Shown here: in pieces, positions 34,005 through 43,991 of the stretch
How positions within the stretch are numbered: the first letter of the stretch is position 1
How the letters are laid out: each line of letters begins with the position of its first letter
The notes under the pieces: generated by a model
What the model was told of the DNA's origin: nothing
What the model saw: only the letters and a program-made list of their open reading frames with translations
Database searches by the model: none
Position numbers and translations under genes: made by a program
Origin: Aphrocallistes beatrix
Taxonomy: Eukaryota; Porifera; Hexactinellida; Sceptrulophora; Aphrocallistidae
Reading direction: 5' to 3'
DNA length: 64,000 bases
Assembly: GCA_963281255.1 (NCBI GenBank)
Contig: OY725489.1
Location: 6,138,523-6,202,522, forward strand

Positions 34005-34828
34005 ATGGCATCGAAGAACGTTCTAGATCCAGATTCTGTATCATCAAGTGATGAAGAATCTATTTGCGATATTTTAAACGTTCCTATCAGTTCTCAAAAT
34101 ATTATCGATGAATGGTCCTCCCAGGATACCAAGGACTCAGTATTTATCATGCTTCCCTCAATTTGCCTCCTCCCTGTGACACTAAAACATTCAATTTAGC
34201 ACAGAAGTCTTTGTTTTGGCTGCAGAATACGTGGCGAATCTTTCCATGGATAGTGCAAGAGATCGTTTACACATATTACAATCAGTTGGCCCATCGGCTT
34301 CTCATGTTCGCATTGTTGCCTCCTACTACGGGTGTTACCAGATGCGTAGTGGTAAGGCAGGCGGGGGTTTTAGCCGTTAATGTTTTGCCTCTGCAATAGC
34401 TGTCGACACTGCTGAGGTTATTTCGTATGGGATTGGATGCAATTCATGCCACATTTGCACTTTATACGAGAATAAACTGAAATCAAATTCGACCTCGCCG
34501 CAGATTACGATACTTTATTGAAAAACATCAGAAAACCTGGCAAGCAAACTATTCTCATCTGTCTTCAGTTCAACTTGAAATCGAACACGTCTTCCTATTC
34601 AAAAACCTCCTAGTCATCAGGGTCACCCGTATTTTAATCGGAATCTTGCGCTATTTGCGGTGGTACGCAGGATTGCATCGTTGGTTTTGGTATCGGCTTT
34701 TGTGATGAAGTAATTGATTGGATCCTGTGTAACATTTGCGATCTTTGGTATCATGTCAAATGTCTCGGCCTAAATATTGAAGATGTTCAAGATCTCCCTG
34801 AATGGAATTGTTTAGACTGTACGTAGTC
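34005..34828 (+). pseudogene. Second Mutator-like/PHD-type transposon remnant
   Basis: Begins with an acidic N-terminus (MASKNVLDPDSVSSSDEESI) and soon loses frame. In another frame there is a segment reading GCYQMRSGKAGGGFSR, then GIGCNSCHICTLYENKL, which resembles N-terminal blocks of Mutator-like proteins. A cysteine-rich tail at about 34650-34828 reads CAICGG, then LCNICDLWYHVKCLG, then WNCLDC, a PHD-type finger ending at TAG. The middle of the transposase is missing, so this is a short deleted derivative. It is not closely related to 29918-32294. Confidence 0.5.
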
Positions 34829-36375
34829 TCTCCGAATTGTTTCTGCATTTATCATGAGCAAATTCATTCTTTAGATTATCGTGAATTGAATTAAGTTGAA
34901 AACCCCATTAATAATAATAGAGAGTATGATAAAAACAATGATAAAATATGTTCAAAAATAATGCAGTTTGTTACATTGTGTAGCTTTTTTCAGAAAAAGT
35001 AAGTGAGATATATCTTAGCATTTGTACAATTAAACTATTCATATAATAAGCAACCTTGACTACTAGAAGTATAGTGAAAGTTCTATTATTGAACACAATA
35101 CATATTGAAACCATTAAATTTCTGCTATTTTAGGATATTTTGCCCTCGTTATCAGATTATGAGGTCAATATATTTTTAGATATTAGAGCATGAAAGTCCA
35201 TTCTAGTAGTCAAGTTTCCTTAGCCTATATATTGCATAATAAACACCTAAGAACAATGAATTGACTAACACATGAGTTAGTGGAGCATGCATAACTACGA
35301 AATCGACGGTATAGGAATTTAGTATTACGTAATTTAGAACCATGGCCCTAGAGAGGTAGAAATATGATATGGGAGCAAATTGATTGCACAATATTGATCT
35401 TAGACTACTCAGTGAAGTAACCTAATTATGAAATTGAAATATAACAAAAATAAATTCTAGGCCCTGGGTGGCCTTAAGCCTCAAATCGCATGTGCGTATG
35501 TGCGTTTACTTTCAATGCAATCTTATTACCAGAGTTTTCTGTATAATATATTAATTAGAAAAATTAATCTATGACTAATTTGAATGCGTATTATTCGAAT
35601 CTGTAATCCAATTAGCTATATCCCATACCGTTTAGAAGTAACCGTCTTCATGAATAGACACATTTTAGCATTATTTGTATGAGAAAGAAGTGTTGAAATA
35701 CTTTTGTCCGCTTAGTGTATATGGCCCAAATTGGTCCAAATTAGTTCAATATAATTTCCAATAACGAGTGAAGTACGACGTTCCATATTGATCATGACAA
35801 CTACTATACTAGGAGTTGCAGTAAAATATAAAATTTATTGCTTAATTTAGAAAGTTATGGATATGAGACTTTCCGTTTCAAGAATGTGTCCTTTTTTTGG
35901 CGACACCAGGTGGTACAAGTGGCTCTAAGTGTCGAAATATTAGCATTGAAATTCTAAAAATTGAAATTAATGTTTAGAACACCTTTAGGAATTAAATTTT
36001 TGATATAAAACAAAATACCCATAGGAAAGGCCAACCTTAAGCCCGTGTAGACTAGAAAAAAAAGAAAATTTGCCCCCAACTCTGCCGCCGCCGTCTCTAA
36101 TGCCCCCACCACCTCTCCTGCCTCCCTCCTTCTCAAGAATCTGTTTCTAGATTAAAAATAATTATATAATACGGAATAGCAAGCAAATAAATTTCTATCA
36201 ACCGAACACTCGTTTCTAATTGTTTTAATAAATAGTAACTTTCCAAGGAACCAAAGTGTTCGGATAACCGAGGATATGCAGTCTTGATCCAAGAGAAGTA
36301 TACTAATTAAAATTAGTGATGGGCTAAGAAAATATTTGAAATATTTTATATTTGTTCTGGCCTTATATTATATAC
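34829..36375. other. No gene recognised
   Basis: AT-rich sequence with a local purine/pyrimidine-biased segment at 36060-36130 (CCGCCGCCGTCTCTAATGCC region). The open frame 35954-36136 (minus), Ala/Glu-rich at its start, arises from that bias. Confidence 0.5.
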
Positions 36376-37142
36376 AAGCACGCTTCGCTTGCTTGCGTTC
36401 CACAGCAAGCAGACACTGCGTGTCCGCAGAGTCGCCCTGCGGGCGCATAGAGTCACTCAATCAAACATATTTTGGAATTGTTTTCCTTTAAATAAATATT
36501 GTAAACGAAGGTCGACGAATAATTTTTCATATGGATCCGAAAATATAATATTCAAAAGCTACAGCACTAAAATCCCATGTCAACCGTTGAAAGCAAGTTT
36601 CTAGCATATTTTTGAGATTTGTTTACTTTATGTATCTATTGTAAACAAAAGTAAACAAATAATTTATCATATAGATCTGAAAATATGAATTTCGAAATCT
36701 ACACCCCTGAAAACCCCAAGTCACCCGTTGGAAGCTAGTCTCTAGCATTACTTTCAAAATTCTTCAAATGGTGTGAAAATATGTATGCAGATAAATATGC
36801 AGATAATCTTTTTTATTGCCATACTCTATAATACATTTAAGATATCAAACATAAGTTGTAGCTTTGAAGTGTTAATAACAATGACGATCTATTGTAGTGT
36901 AGTACTTGTACAATGATTTCTATTGTGATAGTGTAGTCATTTATTTTGTATAGAATAGGTGCGAAAAATTGTTTCCCATTTTTTTGCAGAGATGTGAAAA
37001 TTTCGCTTAGATCTTAGAACTTAATCGTAGTCATATCATTTGACACCTACATGTCAATTTTAACACCTCTATGACTTCCCAATTCTTCAGTCAATTCGGA
37101 CAAACACACAAAAAAAAATCCTAGCATTTTAATATATAAGAT
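36376..37142 (-). mobile_element. Hel-2 Helitron-like copy, 767 bp
   Basis: The hairpin end AAGCACGCTTCGCTTGCTTG with CAGACACTGCGTGTCCGC and GAGTCGCCCTGCGGGCGC is at the left, and CCTAGCATTTTAATATATAAGAT at the right. On the minus strand the right end reads TCTTATATATTAAAATGC, a typical Helitron-like 5' terminus. The body aligns with 93-370 and 17913-18217. It is non-autonomous, with no ORF. Confidence 0.6.
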
Positions 37143-37215
37143 TTGCATGTTTTTTCATTTGTAAGAGAGATCCACAGCGATCTCTGAACAAAATTCTGCA
37201 TCCCTTACCATCTAA

Positions 37216-37590
37216 CTACAACACCTTTACCTGCATCCTGACTGCCTTCTGAATGGCAGTAGCAGTAAGCTCGTAACTCTAGCTACCTCCTTCATTCCAA
37301 CTTCAGATCGTCTCTCCCACCTAGAGAAGCTGCACCGCCACAACGCACAGCTTAACGACTCAGTTCCCGTCTCTCCTGCCTTCGTCAACTTAGTCATATT
37401 CACAGATGATTCAGAATGGGTTCGGCTGATCAGAGCTGAGTACCAGAGTGTCACTCCCTGTCCCATACCCCCAACCCCGACCCCTCGCCCCCTCTCCTCC
37501 GAGACTTGCTCCAGGCGGTGGACTGTTTCTCTATTTGTTATTAGGCAAAAAACAAAAGTAATTAATCACTTGACCATTGGGAGGGTGTGA
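37216..37590 (+). CDS. GC-rich coding-like frame, unidentified
   Basis: A stop-free frame of about 124 codons without a clear start, in the most GC-rich stretch of the window. Translation includes SDRLSHLEKLHRHNAQLNDS, then a segment with VNLVIFTDDSEWVRLIRAEYQ, and a Pro/Thr-rich run before TGA at 37588. Composition looks protein-like and could be a host exon or a fragment of a retrotransposed gene. The opposite strand is also open over 37227-37466, so coding is not proven. It begins just after a Hel-2 element, so capture by a Helitron-like element is possible. I do not recognise the family. Confidence 0.35.
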   Translation, partial: LQHLYLHPDCLLNGSSSKLVTLATSFIPTSDRLSHLEKLHRHNAQLNDSVPVSPAFVNLVIFTDDSEWVRLIRAEYQSVTPCPIPPTPTPRPLSSETCSRRWTVSLFVIRQKTKVINHLTIGRV

Positions 37591-37810
37591 GAAGCTCCAT
37601 GGGGAGGCGAATAATTTTGAAGGAAGAAATCCACTTGTGGAGTTGAAGGTGTGGGGTTATAGACACCGGGGGCTGTGAATACCCCAAGTGGCTGGTTGTG
37701 TATCTGGCCGGTTCGGTCGGAGAGTTTTGCACGGCTGGAGTGCGCCCTGCAGACAGAGGGGGACGTGCTGCAGTCACATTTCTCAGTCCCACTAATTCCA
37801 AATGAAAGGA
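37591..37810. other. Continuation of the GC-rich island
   Basis: Open on both strands (37562-37801 and 37566-37823 minus; an open plus frame over about 37640-37800). No domain recognised. The sharp fall in GC on both sides marks a foreign or selectively constrained segment. Confidence 0.3.
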
Positions 37811-38480
37811 ACATAAATTTCAATTACGGTATCAATGTTTGTTACTAGACCAGGCTTGGAGTACCAAAATGTAGATATCAGATGTATGAATAAATGATCT
37901 ACATATATCATTGCCGTCTCAAAGCCAAATAATCTACAATCAATTGGTTAGAAATAATATTGATCTCTCACATGTGAAGCATTTTGGACCATGGATAAGA
38001 ACAATTGGCTTTGGAAAGTATTTTACTTTATCATCATTCGTCATTGGACCATGGATAAATGACTTACTTATATTATATCTCCCGCTTCTGTATCTGAATG
38101 ATCTTTTTATTCATTATTAGTATAAATATAATGAAGATTTAGCTCCAAACCCCTTGTAAATCCTTAAGGACTCCTTTTCTAACCTTCCTGCAAAAGAAAA
38201 TAAACTTGAAAATTTGAAAAAAATTCTTTATATACAAATAATAGTAGTATACGGGAGCGTTATTAATAGAACCTATGACAGCTTGATGAAGTGATAATTA
38301 TAGCAGATACGAATTATTAACTGTACGTAGAATGCCCAGTATTTTATGGCTTCATTTGCATAGAAAATGATCGAGAGACATCCGCGATATCGGAGACACT
38401 GTATCCCCAGTGGGCATTCTACGGTTTTAAGGAATCTATCATATATCTACATTAAAACATATGCGTTTTGTATGCAAATC
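37811..38480. other. No gene recognised
   Basis: AT-rich. A short direct repeat of TTGGACCATGGATAA occurs at 37983 and 38043. The plus-strand frame 37911-38120 covers it and shows no domain. Confidence 0.5.
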
Positions 38481-38507
38481 CTTACTATTAAACTCGATTA
38501 ATGTTTA
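38481..38507 (+). mobile_element. Hel-1 TC-end remnant, reversed
   Basis: TCCTTACTATTAAACTCGATTAATG is the Hel-1 5'-type terminus on the plus strand (one A fewer than in other copies). It is followed by a short AT run and then by a pogo-like terminus at 38530. The rest of the Hel-1 copy is not visible. Confidence 0.6.
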
Positions 38508-38529
38508 TTTGTGTAAAAATATATATACA

Positions 38530-38822
38530 GTTGACTCCGCTTAATAGGGTCACTGTCCATCGTTTAAAAATAAACAATACTGTAGACTTCATTTGTATAT
38601 TTCAAATCTAAGCATGGCAAGAAGAGAATTCCTTCAGTACTACTAGTAAATAGAAACCAGATTCTAAAAATAAACAATATTGTTACTCCAGTTCTACACA
38701 AGTATTTTGTATATATATTCATATGACCAATTTTACGAATTCAAACGATCGAGTTCATGGCAAAGAAGAGAATTCCTTCAGTACTAAATAGAAACCAGAG
38801 TCTAAAAATAAACAATACTGTA
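38530..38822 (+). mobile_element. Pogo/Tigger-like terminal fragment with internal duplication
   Basis: CAGTTGACTCCGCTTAATAG matches, in inverse orientation, the terminus at 92. Within it, about 70 bp (AGAAGAGAATTCCTTCAGTA region) occur twice, at 38620-38690 and 38765-38822. The adjacent intact pogo-like element inserts at a TA at its right edge. There is no coding sequence. Confidence 0.45.
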
Positions 38823-38950
38823 TACACTGCAGTATCGATTTTACGAATTATTTCCAAATGTGATCGATTTTACGAATTTCTTTCTTCAAATTCGTTTATT
38901 AAGAATTATAATATTAGCATCTTGAACAACAATTTTGGTTGTATATTATA

Positions 38951-39107
38951 CATTCGAAACCGGTTATTTCTTACTATTTCTTTACAGGTTCAAATAGAAA
39001 GAAAAAAACGATAGTAAGAAAAAACGATGGAAATTAATATAGATTTGGAATTTTTTATATAATTAAGATTCTGAAATAGTAAGAAAAAAAGATAAAACGG
39101 TTTCGAC
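38951..39107. mobile_element. Small MITE in the pogo-like element
   Basis: The left arm ATTCGAAACCGGTTATTTCT and the reverse complement of the right arm AGTCGAAACCGTTTTATCTT both continue to CTTACTATTTC. Total length is about 157 bp. Exact ends and target duplication are unclear. Confidence 0.5.
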
Positions 39108-39133
39108 TATCAATAATACATACGTAGTACATA

Positions 39134-40489
39134 CAGTATGCGGCCATATTTATTTAGAATGACTAAAATGTAGATATATGGAAAATAGAGGAGGTTCATT
39201 GTACTTTTTAAACTGCAATCTAATGATACATAAGTAGGGGCTAATATTTAATTTTAAAACCATGGTTATCCAATACCATATTGCATCTTTTAGGCATTGA
39301 CTCCCAGTATGGACGTAAAAAATCAGGATCTATGTTTTCCCAGATTTTTTGAAGACGTTTCTTCAGTTCTCCAATGGTCGTCGGACGCTTGTGCGGGAGT
39401 CGATTTAGTTGGTATTTAATCCAGGCCAACAGATTTTCAATCGGATTTAAATCCGGACTTTGGCTGGGCCATATGAAGGTATTCTTGGGCATTTTTTCTT
39501 TCATCCATGCTTTGGCAACGTTAGAACTGTGCTTAGGGTCGTTATCTTGGACCAAAAACCATTTATTCTCATGGAAAACCTTGGCTTGGTCTAATAAATG
39601 CCACTCTAGGATCTTACAAAAGGATGACCCAGTCAAGTTTTGACTAAATATGCATAAAGGAAATGTCCCACACGAGGAGAAGGTAGCCCAGATGTGTATT
39701 TTAGACGAGTGTTTTGTTGTAGGATAAAATCGTTTTTTGTTCCCCTTTGTCCATATCTTTACACGACCTCTTGATAACCAAAATGAAGCTTCATCTGCGA
39801 AAATCGCATGCTGCCATCGAGTACGCTTATTTTTCTTGGCCCATAAAATGCGTTTAGACCTGTTAGCTTCACTAAGCATTGGTACAGCTGTCGGGAAACC
39901 CTTATGGTATTTAAGTTTTTTTGCGGATCGACGCACGGTACGAATGGAAGCTGTACCCCCTGAAGAAAGTATTTTGGCATGTATATCATGCAATGTAATT
40001 GCTCCATTACTTCTTCTGATTTGTTGCGATACTTTGTATTTGATTGCATCGTGTACAACTGGAGGTCTACCAGCCCCCTTTTGATGGTTTAGTGTGGCAT
40101 CTTTGATCATTCGCTTTCTTGTATTATAAACTGTGGCCAATGAAACATCAACTATTTGAGAAATCTCTTTAGGAGTGTGTTTTTTTCCATCAATTAGTGT
40201 TTTAATTTGTTGTCTCTTTGAATATTGCGACATGAATTCAATAAAGGAATCTAACTTATTTTAGAAAGATACACAGAAAATAATTAAACATTCCGATGAC
40301 GTCACCAATATTTAAAATAAAAAAGTATACACGAATAATATTTTAGAAAGTGAGAAGTCATGTTTTTCGAAAGAGCATTTTCATACAAGAGTTATACAGG
40401 CAGTATGATGTTGATAATTTAACTTGGTTGTGTATAAATCGTAATAATACTGTATTCTTGGTTTTCTAAATAAATATGGCCGCATACTG
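39134..40489 (-). mobile_element. Tc1/mariner element with intact transposase (DD35E)
   Basis: Perfect 26-bp inverted repeats begin CAGTATGCGGCCATATTTAT at both ends. TA flanks both sides (39132-39133 and 40490-40491). The 1,356-bp element has a single uninterrupted ORF on the minus strand. Perfect repeats plus an intact ORF suggest a recent insertion, possibly still mobile. It is nested in the pogo-like element. Confidence 0.95.
39241..40233 (-). CDS. Tc1/mariner transposase, intact, DD35E
   Basis: 330 residues, a normal length for this superfamily, and the only complete transposase frame in the window. It should bind the element's inverted repeats in the nucleus and catalyse cut-and-paste transposition into TA sites. 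Residues 1-45 form a helix-turn-helix (PKEISQIVDVSLATVYNTRK). A GRPP motif at 55-58 precedes a second helical region to about residue 115. The catalytic triad is D147 (IFADEASF), D230 (VQDNDPKHSS) and E266 (PDLNPIENLL), with 35 residues between the last two, hence DD35E rather than the DD34E of the element at 25891. The start at 40233 gives the expected N-terminus (MSQYSKRQQIKTLIDGKKHT). No lesion is visible. Confidence 0.95.
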   Translation of the reverse strand: MSQYSKRQQIKTLIDGKKHTPKEISQIVDVSLATVYNTRKRMIKDATLNHQKGAGRPPVVHDAIKYKVSQQIRRSNGAITLHDIHAKILSSGGTASIRTVRRSAKKLKYHKGFPTAVPMLSEANRSKRILWAKKNKRTRWQHAIFADEASFWLSRGRVKIWTKGNKKRFYPTTKHSSKIHIWATFSSCGTFPLCIFSQNLTGSSFCKILEWHLLDQAKVFHENKWFLVQDNDPKHSSNVAKAWMKEKMPKNTFIWPSQSPDLNPIENLLAWIKYQLNRLPHKRPTTIGELKKRLQKIWENIDPDFLRPYWESMPKRCNMVLDNHGFKIKY

Positions 40490-41008
40490 TATACAAATAC
40501 CGTAGTATTTCACTTCTCAATTACTAACAATTTACAAACTTATACAATCTATTTTAAAGTAAATACTATTTACATCTGAGTTGAGTTCTCAAGTAATTGT
40601 TGTATGGAGTTTTCTATATGATTAGGCTAAAATTGCAGTAAATCCCCTAATGTTTTTCGGGTTTTACGAACTGAAACATTAAGCATTCTAACCACATTCT
40701 GATATTCAAGAGTTCTACTGCTATTCTCAAATAGGCCCATACTATTCATCTTTCATTATGTAATTTTGTATATGTGTATGTATATCTCTTGCCGATATTA
40801 TTCTTTTGACTGGATTTAATTATAATTAAGAAATTATCATAATCATTTTTTGAGCTATCGTTTGTACCACCGCCAAGTAATGAACCTAGTTATGCATATC
40901 CAGATCTACCCATGTCAGGATGGGCAATGGAGAATGTTTGACTAATTAGAACTAAAAACTCGTTTGCTAAGACAATAAACTTGCCTAGACCATAATTAAG
41001 ACCTTTAA

Positions 41009-41111
41009 ATTACCTGGGTCATTTCTATTTATGGCAAATACCCCACACTTCTAAGGTTTCCCCGCCCAAATTGACTTAATCGGAAATGAGTTAGCAAAAA
41101 TCTAGTGCCAT
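41009..41111 (-). mobile_element. pB-2 TTAA MITE, diverged copy 3
   Basis: TTAA on both sides (41005-41008 and 41112-41115). The order of blocks (CTATTTATGG, ACCCCACA, GGTTTCCCCG, GAAATGAGTTAGCAA) follows the pB-2 copies at 12214 and 13413 with many substitutions. It lies 53 bp upstream of the pogo-like transposase start, so it could affect that gene's promoter. Confidence 0.65.
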
Positions 41112-41164
41112 TTAAGATTAAATATTATATTTTTTAGATTTTAAAATAAGGAATCGTTGATTTA

Positions 41165-42727
41165 TTGATGGCATCTCAGATAATGAATAAGAAGAAGCGA
41201 TCTTCTTATAGTTTACTAATTAAACTAGGCGTCTATCAAAAACTTAAAGCTGGGGTATCACCATCTGTTATTCAATCTCAGTATGGCATTGGAAGATCCT
41301 CAATAAGTGAGATCAAACACATTACCGGACCAAAAATTGAAGCTTTTCTCAAAGCAAACCCACGCATGAATATTAGAAGAACAATGAAAGGGACAAAATT
41401 TCCGGAAGTTGAAAGAGCACTGAAACTTTTTTTTGATCAACAGCGGGAGCTAGGAAAGCCACTATCTGGCACTCTGTTGCAAGAGAAAGCTAGTATATTT
41501 CACGAAAAGCTATCTTTGGAAGGAAAATTATCTACTATATATGATAAATCTATGGATAAATCTATGGTCAAATTAGGTAGTGGGTTTCTACATAAATTTA
41601 AAAAACGTCATGGCATTCGCAGTATGACCTGCGTAGGTGAAAAGGGAACCGCCGATAAAAATTCTGTCGATCTGTTTGTAAAGTCTTTTAAAGAGATAAC
41701 AGAAAATTATTCACGCCACCAAATATACAACGTGGATGAGACGGGTCTCTGTTGGTGAGCAGTCTCGACCAAGACGTTGGCTGGGCCGGATGAATTAAAA
41801 GCTGAAGGAGGTAAAGTTGACAAAGAGCGTGTCACATTGATGGCCTGTGCCAACGCATCAGGGACGCATAAACTAGATTTAGTTTTTATACATAAATATG
41901 AAAACCCCAGGGCTCTAAAGCACATCGATAAAACTAAACTACCGGTTATCTATTTTAATCAAGCAAAAGCTTGGATGACTGGACACCTCTTCGAAAAATG
42001 GTTTTATGATCATTTCGTTCCAGCTGTTAGAGAGTATTTAAAGCTATCAGGATTGGAAGATAAAGCTATATTGACGCTAGATAATGCCCCAAGCCACACG
42101 AAGTTTATTACTTCAAATGGTAATGATTCTAATATACAGTGTATTTTTTTCCCACCGAACACCACTTCACTTATCCAACCGATGGATCAAGGTGTCTTAG
42201 ACACAATTAAGAGGCACTATAGAAAAAAGTTTATGCGCACTGCCCTTAGCGAGGATAATGAATCTAAAACCTTAGCTGAGGTGAAGAAAATTATAACAAT
42301 CAAAGACGCCATCTTTTGGTCAGCTGAGGCATGGTCCGAAATAACACCCCACAATATTAGTTCGAGCTGGAACATGATCCTCCCTCCTTCTTCCTATCAA
42401 CTTCCACAAGATAACCAGGTCAGTATTGATGGCATTGATGGTGATATAACTTCAGATTGGACAATTGAAGGTGAGGATCAAGATGATGAAGTATTCAATG
42501 ATGATGAAATTATTGAATATATTCAAAGCGAAACGATTAAAGAGGAACCTAGTCAAGAACTGATTGAGGTACCCAAAATCTTGCCGATTAGAGATGCTAT
42601 TAATTTGTTAAATGATATTGTTCCTACTTTGGAAAATGATTCTGAGAGTACCAGGAATGAAATATCAGTTTTTCGGGATGTAGTGTCAAGGTGGACCCTT
42701 CAACTGTCTACTACAAATATAGTTTAG
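41165..42727 (+). pseudogene. Pogo/Tigger-type transposase, one in-frame stop
   Basis: A single frame of about 520 codons broken only by TGA at 41756-41758. N-terminal residues 12-65 form a CENP-B-type helix-turn-helix (SYSLLIKLGVYQKLKAG ... GRSSISEIK). Residues about 75-150 form the second DNA-binding domain (SGTLLQEKA ... GFLHKFKKRHGIR). The catalytic aspartates are D191 in YNVDETGL, then LTLDNAPSH and QPMDQGVLDTIK, the DDD pattern of pogo/Tigger. The C-terminal tail is acidic (EDQDDEVFNDDE). The stop falls six residues after the first aspartate, so only a DNA-binding fragment would be made without readthrough. A short in-frame duplication of GATAAATCTATG lies near 41545. Confidence 0.9.
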
Positions 42728-42857
42728 TAATTACGTATTGCGTGTGCTTGTAAATGCATACTTCCAACATTTATTAGTTCGCTCATATACTAGTAAGAGC
42801 ATCTTTTCTACATTGTCAAATTTATTTTGATATATTATATAATTTACGAACTTTTTT

Positions 42858-43384
42858 TCGATTTAACGAACAAAATGTATCGATTTAACGAACAAAATGT
42901 ATCGATTTAACGAACAAAATGTACCGATTTAACGAACAAAATGCATCGATTTAACGAACAAATTGCATCGATTTAACGAACAAATTGCATCGATTTAACG
43001 AACAAAATGCATCGATTTAACGAACAAAATGCATCGATTTAACGAACAAAATGCATCGATTTAACGAACAAATTGCATCGATTTAACGAACAAAATGTAT
43101 CGATTTAACGAACAAAATGCATCGATTTAACGAACAAAATGCATCGATTTAACGAACAAATTGTATCGATTTAACGAACAAAATGCATCGATTTAACGAA
43201 CAAAATGCATCGATTTAACGAACTAATTGTATCGATTTAACGAACAAAATGTATCGATTTAACGAACAAATTGCATCGATTTAACGAACAAAATGCATCG
43301 ATTTAACGAACAAAATGCATCGATTTAACGAACAAAATGTATCGATTTAACGAACAAAATGCAGCGATTTAACGAACAAATTGT
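42858..43384. repeat. 24 copies of a 22-bp repeat near the pogo-like right end
   Basis: Units read TCGATTTAACGAACAAAATG plus two variable bases, with very few changes across about 24 tandem copies. The core CGATTTAACGAA resembles CGATTTTACGAA of the terminal inverted repeat. A single inverted copy (TTCGTTAAATCGA) closes the array at 43397-43410 within a hairpin (TCCAAGCA ... TGCTTGGA). There are no spacers, so this is not a CRISPR array. Confidence 0.95.
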
Positions 43385-43873
43385 CCAAGCAGAAAGTTCG
43401 TTAAATCGATATTTTTGCTTGGATATAAAGACTATTCTAATCTATAGCCATATGATTCTGATGAATTGTGGTTGATTTAGATGTAGTATTATTATTGTAT
43501 CATATGATGCATTGCGCAAAACGGAACTTGATGTTGGTACTATGTACTGCAACTAGTTCAGTTAATACATAAATGTTGACTCTGCTATCTTCTGCATCAG
43601 GTTCTTTGAGTGTAAGTATTGAGATTATTTCACTATCTTTCAGATAAAAATTTAAGGCACTGACTAGTACTGCGTTTCTTGTGTAACTTAATTAATTAAA
43701 TAAACGGTTAATGAAATTTTGTTAATAAGGAAAAAAGGAAAAAAAATTAATTTCCAACCACAAGTTTTGAGCAAAAAAATAAATTAAGTCACTAAAGATG
43801 ATCGATTTTACGAAATGTTCGATTTTACGAACAGTTTCGGTCCCGAGTTGTTCGTAAAATCGATACTGCAGTG

Positions 43874-43912
43874 TACTTAATTTGAGAGAATTCCTTTCTC
43901 TCAAATTAAGTA
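43874..43912. repeat. Hairpin at the pogo-like right target site
   Basis: TACTTAATTTGAGAG and its exact reverse complement CTCTCAAATTAAGTA are separated by 9 bases. The left arm begins with the TA target of the pogo-like element, so this element chose, or created by later rearrangement, a palindromic target. Confidence 0.85.
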
Positions 43913-43991
43913 TTTAGAAGTGCTGACTTCCCTCTGGTTAGAATCCCGTCTCCCTTCGCTTCTAGTATAGAATCAAGTGACTCTGGCTCAG

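Larger units (their letters stand above)
38825..43873 (+). mobile_element. Pogo/Tigger-like DNA transposon
   Basis: The left end CACTGCAGTATCGATTTTAC is matched by the right end TAAAATCGATACTGCAGTG, with TA outside both ends (38823-38824 and 43874-43875). It encodes a DDE transposase of the pogo/Tigger (CENP-B/Jerky-like) type with one internal stop, and carries a 24-unit repeat near its right end. Three other elements are nested in its left half: a small MITE, a Tc1-type element and a pB-2 MITE. Removing them leaves about 3.4 kb. Confidence 0.85.

Noticed and set aside
39737-40084. 115-residue plus-strand ORF opposite the DD35E transposase
   Set aside because: Antisense shadow of the intact transposase frame, with no own features.
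42858-43384. Regularly repeated array that could suggest CRISPR
   Set aside because: The 22-bp units are directly adjacent with no spacers, and the array sits inside a eukaryotic pogo-like transposon.
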